NCBI GenBank assembly: GCA_035235625.1
Contig: CP141148.1
Coordinates: 1,488,001 to 1,552,000, forward strand
DNA: 64,000 nucleotides
Source: Saururus chinensis
Taxonomy: Eukaryota > Streptophyta > Magnoliopsida > Piperales > Saururaceae
Direction of reading: 5' to 3'
Under the pieces are notes generated by a model. That model did no database searches, was not told the origin of the DNA, and saw nothing but the letters and a program-made list of their open reading frames with translations. This document shows positions 12,381 through 24,886 of the stretch, piece after piece (position 1 is the first letter of the stretch; each line of letters opens with the position of its first letter). The translations under genes and the position numbers were made by a program.

Positions 12381-13300
12381 CTTGACGGAGCTCGAGAAGA
12401 AGTTGACAAAGGAGAGTAAATCAAAACAAAGGACTTCTACTCTTCATTGTCAGTCTAATTATCTCTCTCAATGCGAATAGGGTTCTTCTGAAGGGGGTAG
12501 CAAACATTAAAACAAGGCAAAAAGTTTATACCTTTGGAACAACTTTACAGACAGCAGCTGTTTGTGGGAAACATAGAACTCAAAACAAGAGGAAGCTAAA
12601 CTGAAAAGCTACTAAATTTATCTTCAAACATCTTCAACCACGAACTGGATTTTCTTCAAACAAACGGAGCAACTCAGCCAATTTCCAAACGCATCCCCTT
12701 TCTTTACAACTGGCATGCTAAACCCATTATCAAGAAACCAGTAGAGACATTCAAGCGAAAACTCCTCACTCTTTCCAACCAGATGAGCAAGGGACCATAT
12801 AAAGATCTCTGAGAAATGTGGCCTACCTCTTTTCTGATACAAGGCATATGGCTTTGAAACGCCACTCCAGAAGCTGTTCCCTCACTGCCTCCACCAATGA
12901 TCCAACTAAGTTTCCATGTCAAGCAACAGAGCGACCAGAAACCTGTGAACCTCCAGAGAAAAGGGTGATTCTACCAGGCAGAAAAAGGAGCTGAGTGCTG
13001 TTCCTAAGCTCTGCCTCTCTGTTCAGTCCTTACCAGCTGGTAAGCCAACTGCTTTTGAATTAACAAAACATGTTCCTCAGCAATACTCCATCCAGTCATC
13101 CTCATCATCATCATCACCACCCACGCCTGCCTTTCATCATCTACCCTTCTTTTACTCCTCCTCCTTCTTTTCCTTCTTTTTTATGCTCTCGCCTTGCTGC
13201 TCTTTTCTCTACAGTTACAGGCAGGACTGCAAGGGAAAGAGAGCCAAGGTCAGAACTTTGGCCCCCCACCCTGCTGTATTTTAATTAAATGCCCATATCG
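12381..13300 (-). promoter_or_regulatory. Leader and promoter region of the BTB gene
   Basis: This is the DNA upstream of the BTB start codon. On the plus strand, 13080-13210 is strongly pyrimidine-rich (so purine-rich in the sense of the gene), with runs such as CATCATCATCATCACC, a common feature of plant 5' untranslated regions. I see no clear TATA box and cannot place the transcription start. A further non-coding leader exon is possible. Confidence 0.35.
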
Positions 13301-16300
13301 CCCTTTTAAGAATCCAAATTAGGACATGGATTAAGACATTAAGCTGGAACTCTAATGACTGAGTAAAACGATAAGGAAATAAATAGGCAGTGGTATCTGG
13401 TAGATGTTATTGCTTGCAAACTAGGCTACAGCGTAGCCTGTAGGACCACCCCATTCTTTGATGTTTTTTCAATACAACTACCCCTTTCTTTAATTGAGAT
13501 CTCTGGTCAACACCACCAACCCAATTAATCCATATATCCATGTATAGAATGTTGAGTCAATTAATATCATGCTTACGAGTTCATTTCCATTCCAAAAAGA
13601 GCACCAAACAAATGTTGTTGGCTCAATTAAAAACTCGATAAGGGAGAGATTGCTGCTGCAGCTGAATGGAAAATACTGCCAAGGGTGCCTTTTACTGAAA
13701 GACTTGCAATTAATCACAATTTATATGGAAGTGGGTTTTCATCTTTAGAAACATTTAAGAACACCTACAATTAAGAATCCTATGACCTTTTTTATTCCAT
13801 CCACTCATTATTCATTTCTTGAAATGATATTATGAAATAGGACAATTAATATGAAACACATGTTTTCTTTCCAGGAGAGTATTTAAATGGGACTGAGGGA
13901 GTAATATTTTCCTCATTTGAGAATTTTTTTCTGTCTCATTGAAGCCATTATTAGGAAGGAGCATTGTACTTCTTTTGACAGTAGATAGTTCAGTTTACAA
14001 CTTGAGAACTTTAAGAAAGTGAATGGACAGAAGAATAGATCATTACAGTTGTAACATCTTTAAGACTTTCGTGAAAACTTTTTGCATCAATTAATTGGAG
14101 AGGAATATCTCAGATACCTTAGATCACAAATGATACACTATGGTTAGAAAGAAAGAAAGAAAGGCATGAGGCTTCATTTGATACATGTCACAAAAACTTC
14201 ATAAAAAAAAGATACATGGCTCACAAAGTAAAAGGAGAAAGGAAAAGAAAATAAATGGAACTTATATATTGGGCATTTGGACTTCACTAAGAAAAAGTTG
14301 AGGAAATTAATACTATATGCTTATGCCATAAAAATATCACTGGGTTAACAAAAAATAGGTTGGGGATTCTACCTTTGTGGTGGTTGTCAATTGTCATGTT
14401 TTGGAATTTATCTTATGCGAGTCTTTCTTTTTCTCCTTCAAAGAATATTTTGTATGAATTTCAAGTGAAGAATCTGCCCAAAGAAGTTTAGTACTATTCA
14501 GGCTGTTGCTTGGGGTTGTCGTTTCTGTAATTAATTTGACAACAATGTGATAACATTCATCTCTTTCCGAGCTACTGGGCATTTGAAATGATGTAAAGTT
14601 GAGGAATGGAGGCACGAAGAATCTAGAAAGCAAGCGCGTGCAGGTACTTATTCTATATCTTGTTGTCCATGTCTGATATCATATGCAACCCATGTGTCTC
14701 TTGCTTCAAGTTTGTCTCCATGGTGCTTTGTTGGGTTGCCCACTGTATCAACTTTCATGGTCCCAGCCACTATTGAAGCTAAGCTGGAAATGATTTGGGA
14801 CATGATAACAACGCTTCAACTACTATTTCTTCTCATCTGTGTCCAAAACTAGCTTTTCTCATATCCAAATTCTGTGACTCTTCAGTTCGCCAATGAGACA
14901 TGAGTGTAGAGTCCTAAGATCAGAAAATGGAACATGAAGTATCCAAGAAGAGTCCCTCTCATGAACTGTAATAAGCTTTTTGGATGCTACTAAACTGATC
15001 ATGATGATTTAGTTTGTTAAGATGCACATTGGGAAAAAGCAGTGGTTTTTAAGTTGACATGTTTTTTTGTTAAAATATAAAAATAGTAAATAAGATTGCC
15101 ACTTCCTAACAACTCCAGCTTTTGAGAAACTTTGTTATCTAACATAAGTTGGTTATGAGACATCTTAGGTTCAAGTCCTATTTGAGGTATTTATATACCT
15201 AATTGTGTTCTCAGTGTTATGTTTAATAGATGTTTGCACGTGAGGAGGGAGTGTTAGAATATATAAGAATCAAATAATATTTTCCCTTCCTAATGACTTA
15301 AACTTTTGAGAAACTTAGTTATCTTACACTTTTCCTTCCTTTAAACAGTGGTTGCATCTCTCTCTAGCTGCAATAGTTCTAATAAAATATAAGAGATGAC
15401 CTTTTGCTTGCATAAGTTGATATTTGAAAAACTAAGTGTAGGTCGCCTTAGGCCACTTCTCTTTGTTCCACTCAACAAGGGCCCTTAGACCTTACAATTT
15501 ACGAAGACAAATGAATATTGACCTATGTTAAAAAGGGAAAATCTATATTAGGCTGTATATAAAATTAGAGCACTACGCAGGGCAGTTGTATAATAAGAGT
15601 CAAATTTCAAGATAAGTCTTTGATCTTCACCAACTATGTGCATCTTGTGCCCACAAAAATGGCCCTCTTTATATGCGCACATGCCCACACATGTGCATTG
15701 GACGTTTACGGGCCACCCCCGTGTTACTCACAACTCCATGTTATACACGCACCGTCAGATACACGATGTCCCATGTGCATAGTGATTTGTGTGCAACCCT
15801 TAATACTCGTGACATGTGCTGGGGTGCACACATGTGTTGGGCCCCAACATGTGTCACGAACACTGTGTAGCTTAACTATTCCCTCCCATTAATGCTAATA
15901 TTTTCTCTCCCTTCCTAGAGAAATTTATTGAGTTCTCCCATGGTATTCTCTTGGAGTTACTCCCATTATACGGATGATCAACGGTGCATGTGTTAGCTCT
16001 CCCACTTGGGCTAACATGCAATCATGTGTCTGCCATTGATAATGAGGGCCAACAACTCATATAAAGTGGGAATAAATTTCAAATATTACTCAGAGTACCA
16101 AATAATTTCTCCCCTACTTGGGTAGCCATGGGGTGGCTTGGGATTTGTTGAGGCAGAGCACCATGCAAGATGACTTATATTAGTGTAGTATAAGATCCTC
16201 ATCATGGGTTTATCAAATAAACCACAAATATTGCAAAAGGTGCTTTTTTTTATAAAGTGTTAGAATATAAAATACATAAATAAGATTTATCTTCCGAACA

Positions 16301-16676
16301 TCTCGGACTTTTGGAAACATCTTACATAGTACCAATGCTCAAGTTACAAGAGTCATGAGTTCAAGTCTCATTAGAGACAATTATACCTCAATGAGACTTC
16401 CCTTTCCTAATGGCTAGGGCCTATAGGAAGCATGATTATCTTGCAAGAAGGTGGATGCAAAATTCATCATTATGAGTATCATACTATTATATAAAAGTAA
16501 ATTTGACAACTATAGAATTTTATTTTTAGACTAATTTACCTATATTTTTTACCCTTAATTCTTATTGTATCCATATTTATATCTTTATGTTCTTCAATAC
16601 AAGTTTGAATTGGTATGTGATTTGATGATATTTAAGTAAAATTATTTACTTATATTTTCTTAAATGTCTTACCACG
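13301..16676. other. Intergenic, AT-rich, with scattered repeat relics
   Basis: No gene is recognised. 13780-13905 carries a decayed MITE whose right end reads GGGACTGAGGGAGTAATA. 15100-15345 and 16256-16450 contain two related LTR-like scraps that share TGTTAGAATAT and a following stretch on the theme CTTTTGAGAAACTTAGTTATC. The open frames at 15620-15892 lie in ACATGTG-rich sequence and have no protein-like features. Confidence 0.4.
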
Positions 16677-18958
16677 TGTGACACCCGTGATCCCTATAAG
16701 ATCTTCTAAAGTATTTAGTTAGTTACTAACTCATGTTTAAAATAAAGATAAGAACTCTGATTTCTGATTTTCTTCAAGTTCTTGTTGATCTTGAAAATAT
16801 AACTATATTTATATATGTGTGTGATTTTCTTAGAAGTTCTCAAGTTGAGTTCCGAGAATATCTTAACTGGAGTGTTATCGAACTCCTTTGAAAAAGGTAG
16901 TATTATTGAGTATTAAACTCAATAAAGTAGTAACAATGATAAACTTTAGATTATCTTTTATAAGAAAGAAGTTCATGTCAGTGGGCATCGATATGTCAAG
17001 GACCCTATTGATGGAAACTGGGGGTCATTGTTGGTAACTTCGATGCATTATCTAATCCACTAATGAATTGCCAAAAAACATTGTCGGCATCCATCGACGA
17101 GTCAGCATTCAAAAACAATCTTACCGATGGGTTCAAAAGTGCACATGAAAATGGTTTCGAAGCGGGTTTGGAGGTTTTTATGCAGCAAATTTTGGTATAT
17201 TACTCCCCATATAAATACCTTTTACAATTATTGACCCAAATCTTTCAAATTCTCTTTGGGAGAAAGCGAAGGACTAAGACATGTAAAAGTTTGAAGGAAG
17301 AGGGAAAATACCATATTCGTGGAGATCTTAGTATTAGAATTGTAAAAAAGGTCAAATTGCTAACCTCACTACTATAATTTTATTTAGAAGTGCATGTACG
17401 GAATGAATCATGTTAATTCATGACATGAAAGCATGTCTAAGATGAATTTCTATGATTTTTTTACATGATGGTGATGGAAAATGGTAACTTCAGTGTTCCA
17501 ATATTTTGATGACATATGACTTGTTTAGCATATAAGAAGAGTTTACACATGCAGAAATATGGTTTTTTATGCTTTAGAGCAAATTTGGGATAGTCGGGAA
17601 AGTTTCTGTCATTTATTCCCAATCATTACCATGACTATTGACATGACGGTGATGTTGCTAGTGAAATGTAGGAGATGACAACACTGGCACCAACATGTAT
17701 CGACTAATTGGTGAGCAACTGATGAGTCATCTACAGTGAGGTTGACGTGCCAATGAGGCATCGATGAGAAAGAGTACACTAAGCCTACCCATTATCAGTA
17801 AGGGGTTAAACACATCAGTGAGTCCTCAATGGTCATTGGTGACCTGGCTGACACGTTGGTGAGTCTATCGAAAATAAGTCAATTTTGGGTACTTAATGCA
17901 TAATATATGTGTTAAACTATTATTATGAGACATGATAGCAGGATATTTAATGCATGATATGCGTGATTATGTGATGATATGACTAATGATATTTTGCTAC
18001 AAGTACCTTGTTGTGTGAAAATCTATGTGATGGATCACACCCTAATTGATGTAAAGACACATAAAGATAATGATCCTATTATCTGGTTGGCTCCTCAAGT
18101 GAGTCTTTAGCCACGTAATAGAAGAGTTTGATATGAAATATGATCAAGGTTTTTAGCTCTTGAAGAGTGGGAGTTATGTAGAACCGCTCCCCTGGCCTTG
18201 GAGTGAGGTTCAATAGACTAGAGACTAGTCTTGTAGTGCAATACATGAGGTTTAAATGATCATGACAGTTGATATCTCAACCACATGGGTTCATGAGCCC
18301 TTGTGGGCCTTAACTTCTTGTCAGATGGAGTGGGCAGACTTCAAAAGAATTGAGGTTCGAGTGTGAGTAGGTTATGGTCTAGTGAGGCATGATTGAATTC
18401 TTAGATGTGACTACTATGTCATAGAGAACCTTTATTACTTATAATTATGGAGCAAACGACTCCTAAGTGAGGTCACAATATTGATTTGAGATCATATGAA
18501 GGTATCTATGAATGATATGGTCATTTTTTTATGTTTGATCGGTTGATATTTGTTATTGAAAATAATAATTGCTGATCATGAGAAGATGTAGTGTAATAAT
18601 GTACATTAACATTTCATAGTACTTGTTTAATCATCATACTAGGTATATTCGTATACTCTGTGAGAACTGTAAAGTTTTATTGTTTACTGGTTTCAATAAA
18701 GTTTTACTGTTTATTGTGTGCTTTAATTTTTGTGTGATTATTTGGTTTAATTACGAATTTTCTTGGGTTTATTTTGAATTTACTTGGAAAACATTAGTGC
18801 CTAGCTTAACCCACCAAGTTACCACCCTAATTGTCATCATTTTCTATATAATTCCTTTTATTAAGGAAGTGGGTCCCACCCTATGACTCACAACCATCTC
18901 GGGCAACATGTCAACTTCTTGGGTGGCTGACCCTCATTTGACATCTTAGATGGGTTTG
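16677..18958 (+). mobile_element. Probable LTR fragment, left member of the LTR stack
   Basis: The sequence starts TGTGACACCCGTGATCCC, a typical plant Gypsy LTR opening. It has LTR-like internal texture and CAATAAAG polyadenylation-like signals near 18690. It is cut at 18954-18958 by the solo LTR that follows. I could not find its matching right end, so family and length are open. The small open frame at 17063-17377 shows no recognisable domain. Confidence 0.35.
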
Positions 18959-19592
18959 TGTGACGACCCGACCCGAGCCGGGCCCACAAAATCACTAATA
19001 GGAAATTTACTCTTTTTCCTTGAGCCAGGAATCATTGTCTGAGTGCGAGAGGTACAACGTTCGTCTACGCACTATGGAGCTTTAAGGCTTCCTTGTACGT
19101 AGACTTAGGTTGTAACGAACATATACACACGACGAAGCTTCATAGTTCGTCACATGTAAAACAGAATAAAACATATTATTATAATGATTTGGATCGGGCC
19201 AACGTTGCCATGCCGTTGGTTGCCTACGTACGTATTGGATATTATTCCAATACGATCGGATTCGAACGTAGTTCTGCCTAATGACTACTACATACTACAA
19301 ACATCACAAAATCATACGTATAAAATACATATCTCCGAATATTTAATCGGAGTATACAAACACTCATCATATATCGAAGTCAAGCGGAAGTTAATAAATC
19401 AACGGAATCGTACATCTCGCTCTACCACAGAGCGAGAAAAATCTTATACACATATCTCGCTTCATTACTGAATCGAGACTGAGCGCATCACTCGGCTCGC
19501 TCTATCACTGAGCCGAGACCGAGAACACAAATTACACGTCTCGCTCTACCCTAGAGCGAGACCACACACGTCATATAAGTATACATCATGGC

Positions 19593-19778
19593 ATCTAGGC
19601 ACATAGCATAGTATATAGGCACATAGCATGACATATAGGCACATAGCATAGTATATAGGCACATAGCATGGCATATAGGTACATAGCATAGTATATAGGC
19701 ACATAGCATGGCATATAGGCACATAGCATAGTATATAGGCACATAGCATGGCATATAGGTACATAGCATAGTATATAC
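19593..19778. repeat. 20/40-bp tandem repeat inside the solo LTR
   Basis: About nine copies of a 20-bp monomer alternate between ACATAGCATAGTATATAGGC and ACATAGCATGGCATATAGGC, giving a 40-bp higher-order period. The array lies upstream of the LTR TATA-like box. The repetitive peptide frames on the minus strand here come from the repeat and are not a gene. Confidence 0.9.
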
Positions 19779-19871
19779 GACGTTATATAATAAAAACGGG
19801 AGATCAGAAAAGCTTACTGCCCTCATGTCTCGTATAGTAGCGGTATACGGAGTTGTTCACACGAGCATCAG

Positions 19872-20380
19872 CCTCTCCTTGTCTCGGGGTATTTCCTCCT
19901 TATACGGTTACCGAATCAAAGAACGGACCTCTCCATCGTGTAAAACATACTTGATTTAGTCAAGAACGCCTCTTGGACTGACTAAATCGGAGTTGGGATG
20001 GCCAGAAACAGAGAAAACAAAGTTTGTCGGTACGGGTAGAACCTTTCTTTGTCTTGGAGCGTTTTCTCTTCATACGATTGCCAACTCAGAAAACGGAACC
20101 CTCCACCACGTAGAACATACTTGATTTAGTCAAGAACGCCTCTTGGACCGACTAAATCAGAGTTGGGATGGCCAGAAACAGAGAAAACGAAGTTCGTCGG
20201 TGCATAAAAGATAACGGGCAGGACCTCCTCTTGTCTTGGGACGTTTCCTCATCATACGGTCTCCAACTCGAAGAACGGACAGCTCCATTGCATAGAGCAT
20301 ACTCGATTTAGTAGGAAACGAGTCTTGAACGGCCTTAATCGGCCTCAGAACGGTCAGAAACGGGGGTGGAGAAGTTCTGG
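19872..20380. repeat. Tandem repeat of three units, 170-181 bp, inside the solo LTR
   Basis: The words TTGATTTAGTCAAGAACGCC (19951 and 20121) and the diverged CTCGATTTAGTAGGAAACG (near 20302) mark three successive units spaced by about 170 and 181 bp. Each unit also carries TTGTCTYGG and a CGGTCAGAAAC or GGCCAGAAAC block. Tandem repeats in this part of the U3 region are usual for large plant Gypsy LTRs. Confidence 0.8.
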
Positions 20381-20403
20381 TCGAAAAATGAGCTCAAATG
20401 GGG

Positions 20404-20620
20404 TTTATATAAGCCCCGGCGCGCCAAAAACCACGGCGCCGTGAAACTGCGGCGCCGCACCGCACGAAAATGCGGCGCCGCCAGAAACGGTGGCGCCCGC
20501 CATTTTTCCCGCGCTGCGCGCCCGCGGCGCGTCGCCCATGCGTGACGCGCGCGGCGACTGCGCGTTGCGGCAGCGCATTACACGCGTCGTGATCGTGCGT
20601 GTCACGCGCGCCGCACATTT
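20404..20620. other. Very GC-rich stretch downstream of the LTR TATA-like box
   Basis: The segment is dominated by GGCGCC, GCGCG and CGCGGC words and contrasts sharply with the AT-rich surroundings. Minus-strand frames at 20394-20618 are open only because of this composition. It probably corresponds to the transcribed leader (R/U5) of the LTR. Confidence 0.5.
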
Positions 20621-21125
20621 CTTTTTATTTCCTCTTTTTTTTTAAAGGAAATCCTTCAAACGTGCATAACTTCCTACCCCGGATTTGGATTCGCGCGTTC
20701 TTTGTACCGTTGGACTCGTATCGAAGAGCTCTTCAATACTAACCCACTAAAAGTAGTAACTCGTGCTCTTTCCATGTGGGTCCCACCTATAATGCACGTT
20801 TCTCAAATATCATAACTTCCGGTCCCGACCTCCATTTTGCCCGTTCTTCGAATCGTTACGCTCGTAATGCCAAGCTCTACCTGGCTAAGGGTATTTCACC
20901 TAATGAAAACCCTTAACATTAATCTTAAATTACCGAATTACCCTTAACCCTCCCGGGTTAAGCGTAACCGAAAAACGGGTCGTTACAGTTTCTTTGAGCT
21001 CTACTCAAATATGAAGGTTTAAACTATTAAAAACCTCTAAAATTTATCCCAAAATTATCCAATTAGGCCTAACCTTTCAGGTTAGACGTAATCAAAAAAC
21101 GAGTCGTTACAGTTTGGGCCTTATG

Positions 21126-21566
21126 TGTAATGTCCTTGAATTTTTTGTGACTTTTCTACTTTATTTTTGGCAAGAAAATTTGACGCTTTGGCATATTTGA
21201 TTTTGTGTATTTTATATAATATTTGTACCCATAGAATCGGGTATGGAGGTCTAGTTGCAGGCAATGAGCCTCGGTGCGTAAGGAAGATTTTTGGCACGAG
21301 AAAGAAAGTTAAACTTGTAATTTAAGGCCTTGGCATGCAGAGAGGGCTTAGATGTGAATGAGGATTCAGTGTGGAGAAAATGGGTTTCAGTGTGTTCAAG
21401 GGGATTTGGGCGTGAGAGAAGGCAATTTCGGTGTGAAATTTGAAGGTGTGACATGTACATGAGAAGCGGGTAAAAATAATAATAATAATAATAAAAAGAT
21501 ACGGATCATGGCATGTGAGCCACAACTATATTTATTTTGGTTCGTGAAGGTCTTAGGAGATACCTG

Positions 21567-21602
<36 letters not shown>

Positions 21603-22790
21603 CTCTCACCAGAGAACCACCACCGTTGGCTCTAGCTGTAGTTGCTAGCTAGATTCAGCATTGGCTCTAGCTGTAGTCGCTAGCTAGATTCAACTACGCC
21701 TGATCACCATGGCCATGATAGATGCATCATCATCCCCTCCCAGCTCCTCCTCGACTCTCCACAATTAACTCCCTTTCTCTCTCAATTTTGCCATGTTGGG
21801 CTATCGGAGCTTTGCCGATGCTAGAAACCACTATCATCCACCAACTTGGACTACGTCAAGCCGCCAGAATCCTAGAGGCAATTGCCAGGGGCACCAGAGA
21901 TGGTGAGAGTCTCATCATGCCCTGACCCTATTGCACCACGAGGTGCCGTCCATGGCCAATTTTGAAGTCTTGCGGCCGATCAAGTACTTCTTAGCCACCG
22001 GCCTACCATCAATTAGTCCACCTTGGTTTCTGATAGTACCTACCATTTCTTTTAGCATGACCATTCTCCTAGCTGCCCAGTATGCTGTCGTGGAATGTAG
22101 ATTTTTTTGCATTGCTTTTTGTCACCTCGTCTTGCTGTGAGTATTTTCGGCGCTTCCTAAATCTCAGGACAACAACTTTCTCAACTAGGCAATGCTTTTG
22201 GCCACAAACTCCGCCACCGACACCACCATCATCGTGTGCTTGCCACAAACGTCATGGATTACAAGGTACAAGAGCTTTGAACTAGTAATTTCATGATAAT
22301 ATGCTTTGAATGTGTATGATTTAATGCTTTGGGTATTATGTGATTATCAATTTGCATGATGTAAGAGTAAAAGATGATAAATGATGGTATGTTTGAAAAT
22401 GCATAGGACATGCATGTAAGTTAAAAGTATGTTTGATGTATGTGGACTATGTATATGCTAGTGATGGCTACCAAGTATGTTGGTAAGTGATGTATGGAAT
22501 TATATGTATGTTATACTTATGTGTAATGGGCATACATATGTATAATGGCTACACGCTTGTGTGATAGATATGTGTATGTGTATGGGGGCAGATGTATGGG
22601 CGATGGACGGTAAGAGGTGATTGAGGGATTGGTATGGATTTGTTGTGGATGTGTAACCGTATGACGTAAGACGGAGGATGTAAGTTTGATGGGCGAGGAT
22701 TGGAGTGGATTGGTTTAGATTGGAGCATATGTTGATGGTTTAATAAGTAAGCGGATTTAAGGTTTGGTGCCTTGGTTGGTTGTTCAAATT
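21126..22790 (+). mobile_element. LTR left part, same family as the 5.1-kb LTR at 30765-35857
   Basis: It opens TGTAATGTCCTTGAATTTTT. Its text follows the minus-strand reading of the LTR at 35857-30765 over long stretches, for example AATATTTGTACC near the start and GGGCGATGGACGGTAAGA near 22600. The similarity stops near 22790, where other LTR-like sequence begins. The right end is not found. It starts 9 bp beyond the right target duplication of the preceding solo LTR. No coding region is attached. Confidence 0.6.
21570..21600. repeat. (CT)n microsatellite
   Basis: About 15 CT dinucleotides in a row lie in the leader-like part of the LTR. A short (AAT)n run lies just upstream at 21476-21494. 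Confidence 0.9.
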
Positions 22791-23130
22791 GTCTACCATC
22801 TAGTTTGAATGGCTAGCCTTTCGATCAGCCCATAGGGCAATCAAATGGTCAAAATAGAACTGTCAAAACAATCGTATTCTACCTAATGAAATTGAAGCAA
22901 AATTCTTCCAAAAATTAATAAAAATTCCTAAAAATTCATGAAACTTCGTGTAATCTTTGCCCAAGCCTAAAACATGATATATCTAATATTTTCATGCTTA
23001 AACATACAAAAAACCATAAATCACATGTTTTAAATAAATCATCATTACCCATCAAAATGAATCAAAAGCTCAAATAAACCAATAATTATTGCATTTCAAG
23101 CAAGAAAACCTCTTAGAAGGAAAACCCCTT
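22791..23130. repeat. Unassigned LTR-like sequence
   Basis: The segment reads like the transcribed part of a Gypsy LTR in either direction. On the minus strand the phrase GAAGTTTCATGAATTTTTA also occurs near 29110 on the plus strand. It probably belongs to the element interrupted by the LTR at 23131-28565. I cannot define its ends. Confidence 0.3.
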
Positions 23131-23799
23131 TATAACACCCCTTCTTCTAATTACATCTAACCCAAGGGGTTATGGATATAATTTTGGATAAGTTTTAGAA
23201 GGTTTTAAGAGACAAAATCCTTATATATGGATAGATTTTGAAGTAACGAGCATAACGAATCAAAGAACACATGAAACAAAGGTTAGGAGCAAAAGTTATG
23301 ACCTCGAGAAGTGTGCCACATGGGTGAGACCCACTTGAAAAGTATAGGATAACCTACCTATATGTGGTCTAAATTTGAAGGGTTCATTGATACAAGTCCA
23401 TCGGTACCAAGAACGCGTGATTCCGACTTCGAGGTAAGAAGTTATCGCATGTTGAAATTAGAATAATATTTGATTAAAAATAATAAAAAATGAGAAAATG
23501 ATGAATATGTTGGCATCATCGATGATGCCAGCGGCTCGAGCTGCAGCGTGATAGACACATGGGGACACCTGCGATGCGCAGCAACATATGCACATGCTCA
23601 CTCCTGCAGCGTCAGTGAGTAGCGTGAGCGTGTCACTCGCAGGTTTCTCTACTATAAATACAAAACTCTGTGTGATCTTCCGGAGGAGTTTTCTGGACCG
23701 TTCTGAGTCTATTTTTTGTTTGTTCAAGAAGTGTTCTTAGCTAATTCGAGGGTATTGTACACAATGGAAGCATCCATTCTCCGAGTTAGTGACTCTAGA

Positions 23800-24240
23800 T
23801 AGGGGAAATGACCCGGGGCATGAGGAAACCCTACCTGACGTCCTCAGGTCGAAATCGAGAGAAGTGGTTTGGAATAAGGGGAGGATCTATCCTTCACCAA
23901 TGGGCCACAGAGAAAAGTGAGAAGCGTCCCCAGGTAAGGAGATGTTCTCTTTTCCACCTATGGGCACGGAAGTGAGAAACATCCCCGGGTAAGGAGATGT
24001 TATGTCCTCTGCCTACGGGAGTGAAAAGTGAGAAGTGTCTCCTACTAAGAGCATCCGCCGCCTACGGGCATAAAGAGTGAGAAAAACCCATGGAAAAGAG
24101 AATGTATGCATGTTGCCTTCGGACACAATGAGAGAAACATTCCTAAGCAAGAAGTGGCTCTGCCCTCCGTCTCAAGACCTGAAGGGAAGGATGCCCTGAA
24201 GGAAGGATCAACTCCGAATGCCGCTACTTCGGGAAACCCC
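23800..24240. repeat. Degenerate tandem repeat inside the interrupted LTR
   Basis: The motif GTGAGAARNRTCCCC followed by a pyrimidine-rich block recurs four to five times at about 60-80 bp spacing (for example near 23916, 23972, 24028 and 24078). It takes the place of the 170-181-bp repeats in the related LTR at 18959. A separate low-complexity GATATGAT-rich tract lies at 24370-24545. Confidence 0.6.
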
Positions 24241-24886
24241 AGGGGAGTAAGCGTTTATGACTTTCTGATTTAATAAGTAATTAGATAAATGCATGTGTAT
24301 CTTAAGTAGTAACTTTAGATGCTAAATAAGTTATATGCTGATCCGATGTGTTTCAATTTGCTTTGTTCTGCTATGATCCAATCTATTTTGATATGCTTTA
24401 ATCTGATATGCTCTGATTTGATATGTTTCGATATGTTCTATTATGATATGATATGGTATGATATGTTCTGCCCTGATTTGATTTAATATGATCTGATATG
24501 ATTTGATATGATATGATATAATCTGCTATGATATGTTATGCTCTACTTGTGATAGTGCTAGATGTCTTATTTTGATGTTTTATGAGCTTCTGTTTGACTC
24601 CGATGATTTTCATTTAACTCCGAATAATTTATTCGAATATATATTTTTCTGTATATGATTTCTAATGCCTGATGCATGTATAGCCATTAGGAAGAACTAT
24701 ATTCGGATCCGATTGTATTAGAATAACATCGTAGACATTATCCAATATGTACGTAGATAATCAACAACACAACAACATTGGTCAGATCTAAATTAATTAT
24801 AAAATTAGGTTTGTTTTGGCCTACATGCAATGGAGCGTTAAAGCTTTGTAGCGCATAAATGAACATTACAACTTTAGCACACATAT

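Larger units (their letters stand above)
18959..21111 (+). mobile_element. Solo LTR (Ty3/Gypsy-like), 2.15 kb, with target duplication GTTTG
   Basis: It begins TGTGACGACCCGACCC and ends GAGTCGTTACA, with GTTTG directly before (18954-18958) and directly after (21112-21116). This matches the 5-bp target duplication of an LTR integrated as a single LTR. A TATA-like TTTATATAAGCC lies at about 20404. No internal region, primer site or coding frame is attached, so it is a solo LTR left by recombination. Its last 124 bp repeat the LTR end in tandem, because CGGGTCGTTACA also occurs at 20976-20987. Large parts match the minus-strand LTR at 23131-28565, so both belong to one family. Confidence 0.85.

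Noticed and set aside
15620-15892. Cys/His-rich frames that might suggest a zinc-binding peptide
   Set aside because: The Cys and His come from ACATGTG-type dinucleotide-rich DNA, with two overlapping frames showing the same effect.
17063-17377. 104-codon frame as a small gene
   Set aside because: It has no recognisable family and lies in LTR-like sequence; the length is within chance for this AT-rich region.
19546-19826. Repeating peptide frames and a CRISPR-like regular array
   Set aside because: The repeat is a head-to-tail 20/40-bp tandem without unique spacers, and it lies inside a plant LTR. The peptides only mirror the repeat.
20394-20618. Ala/Arg-rich minus-strand frames
   Set aside because: They are produced by the GC-rich leader stretch of the solo LTR and have no conserved motif.
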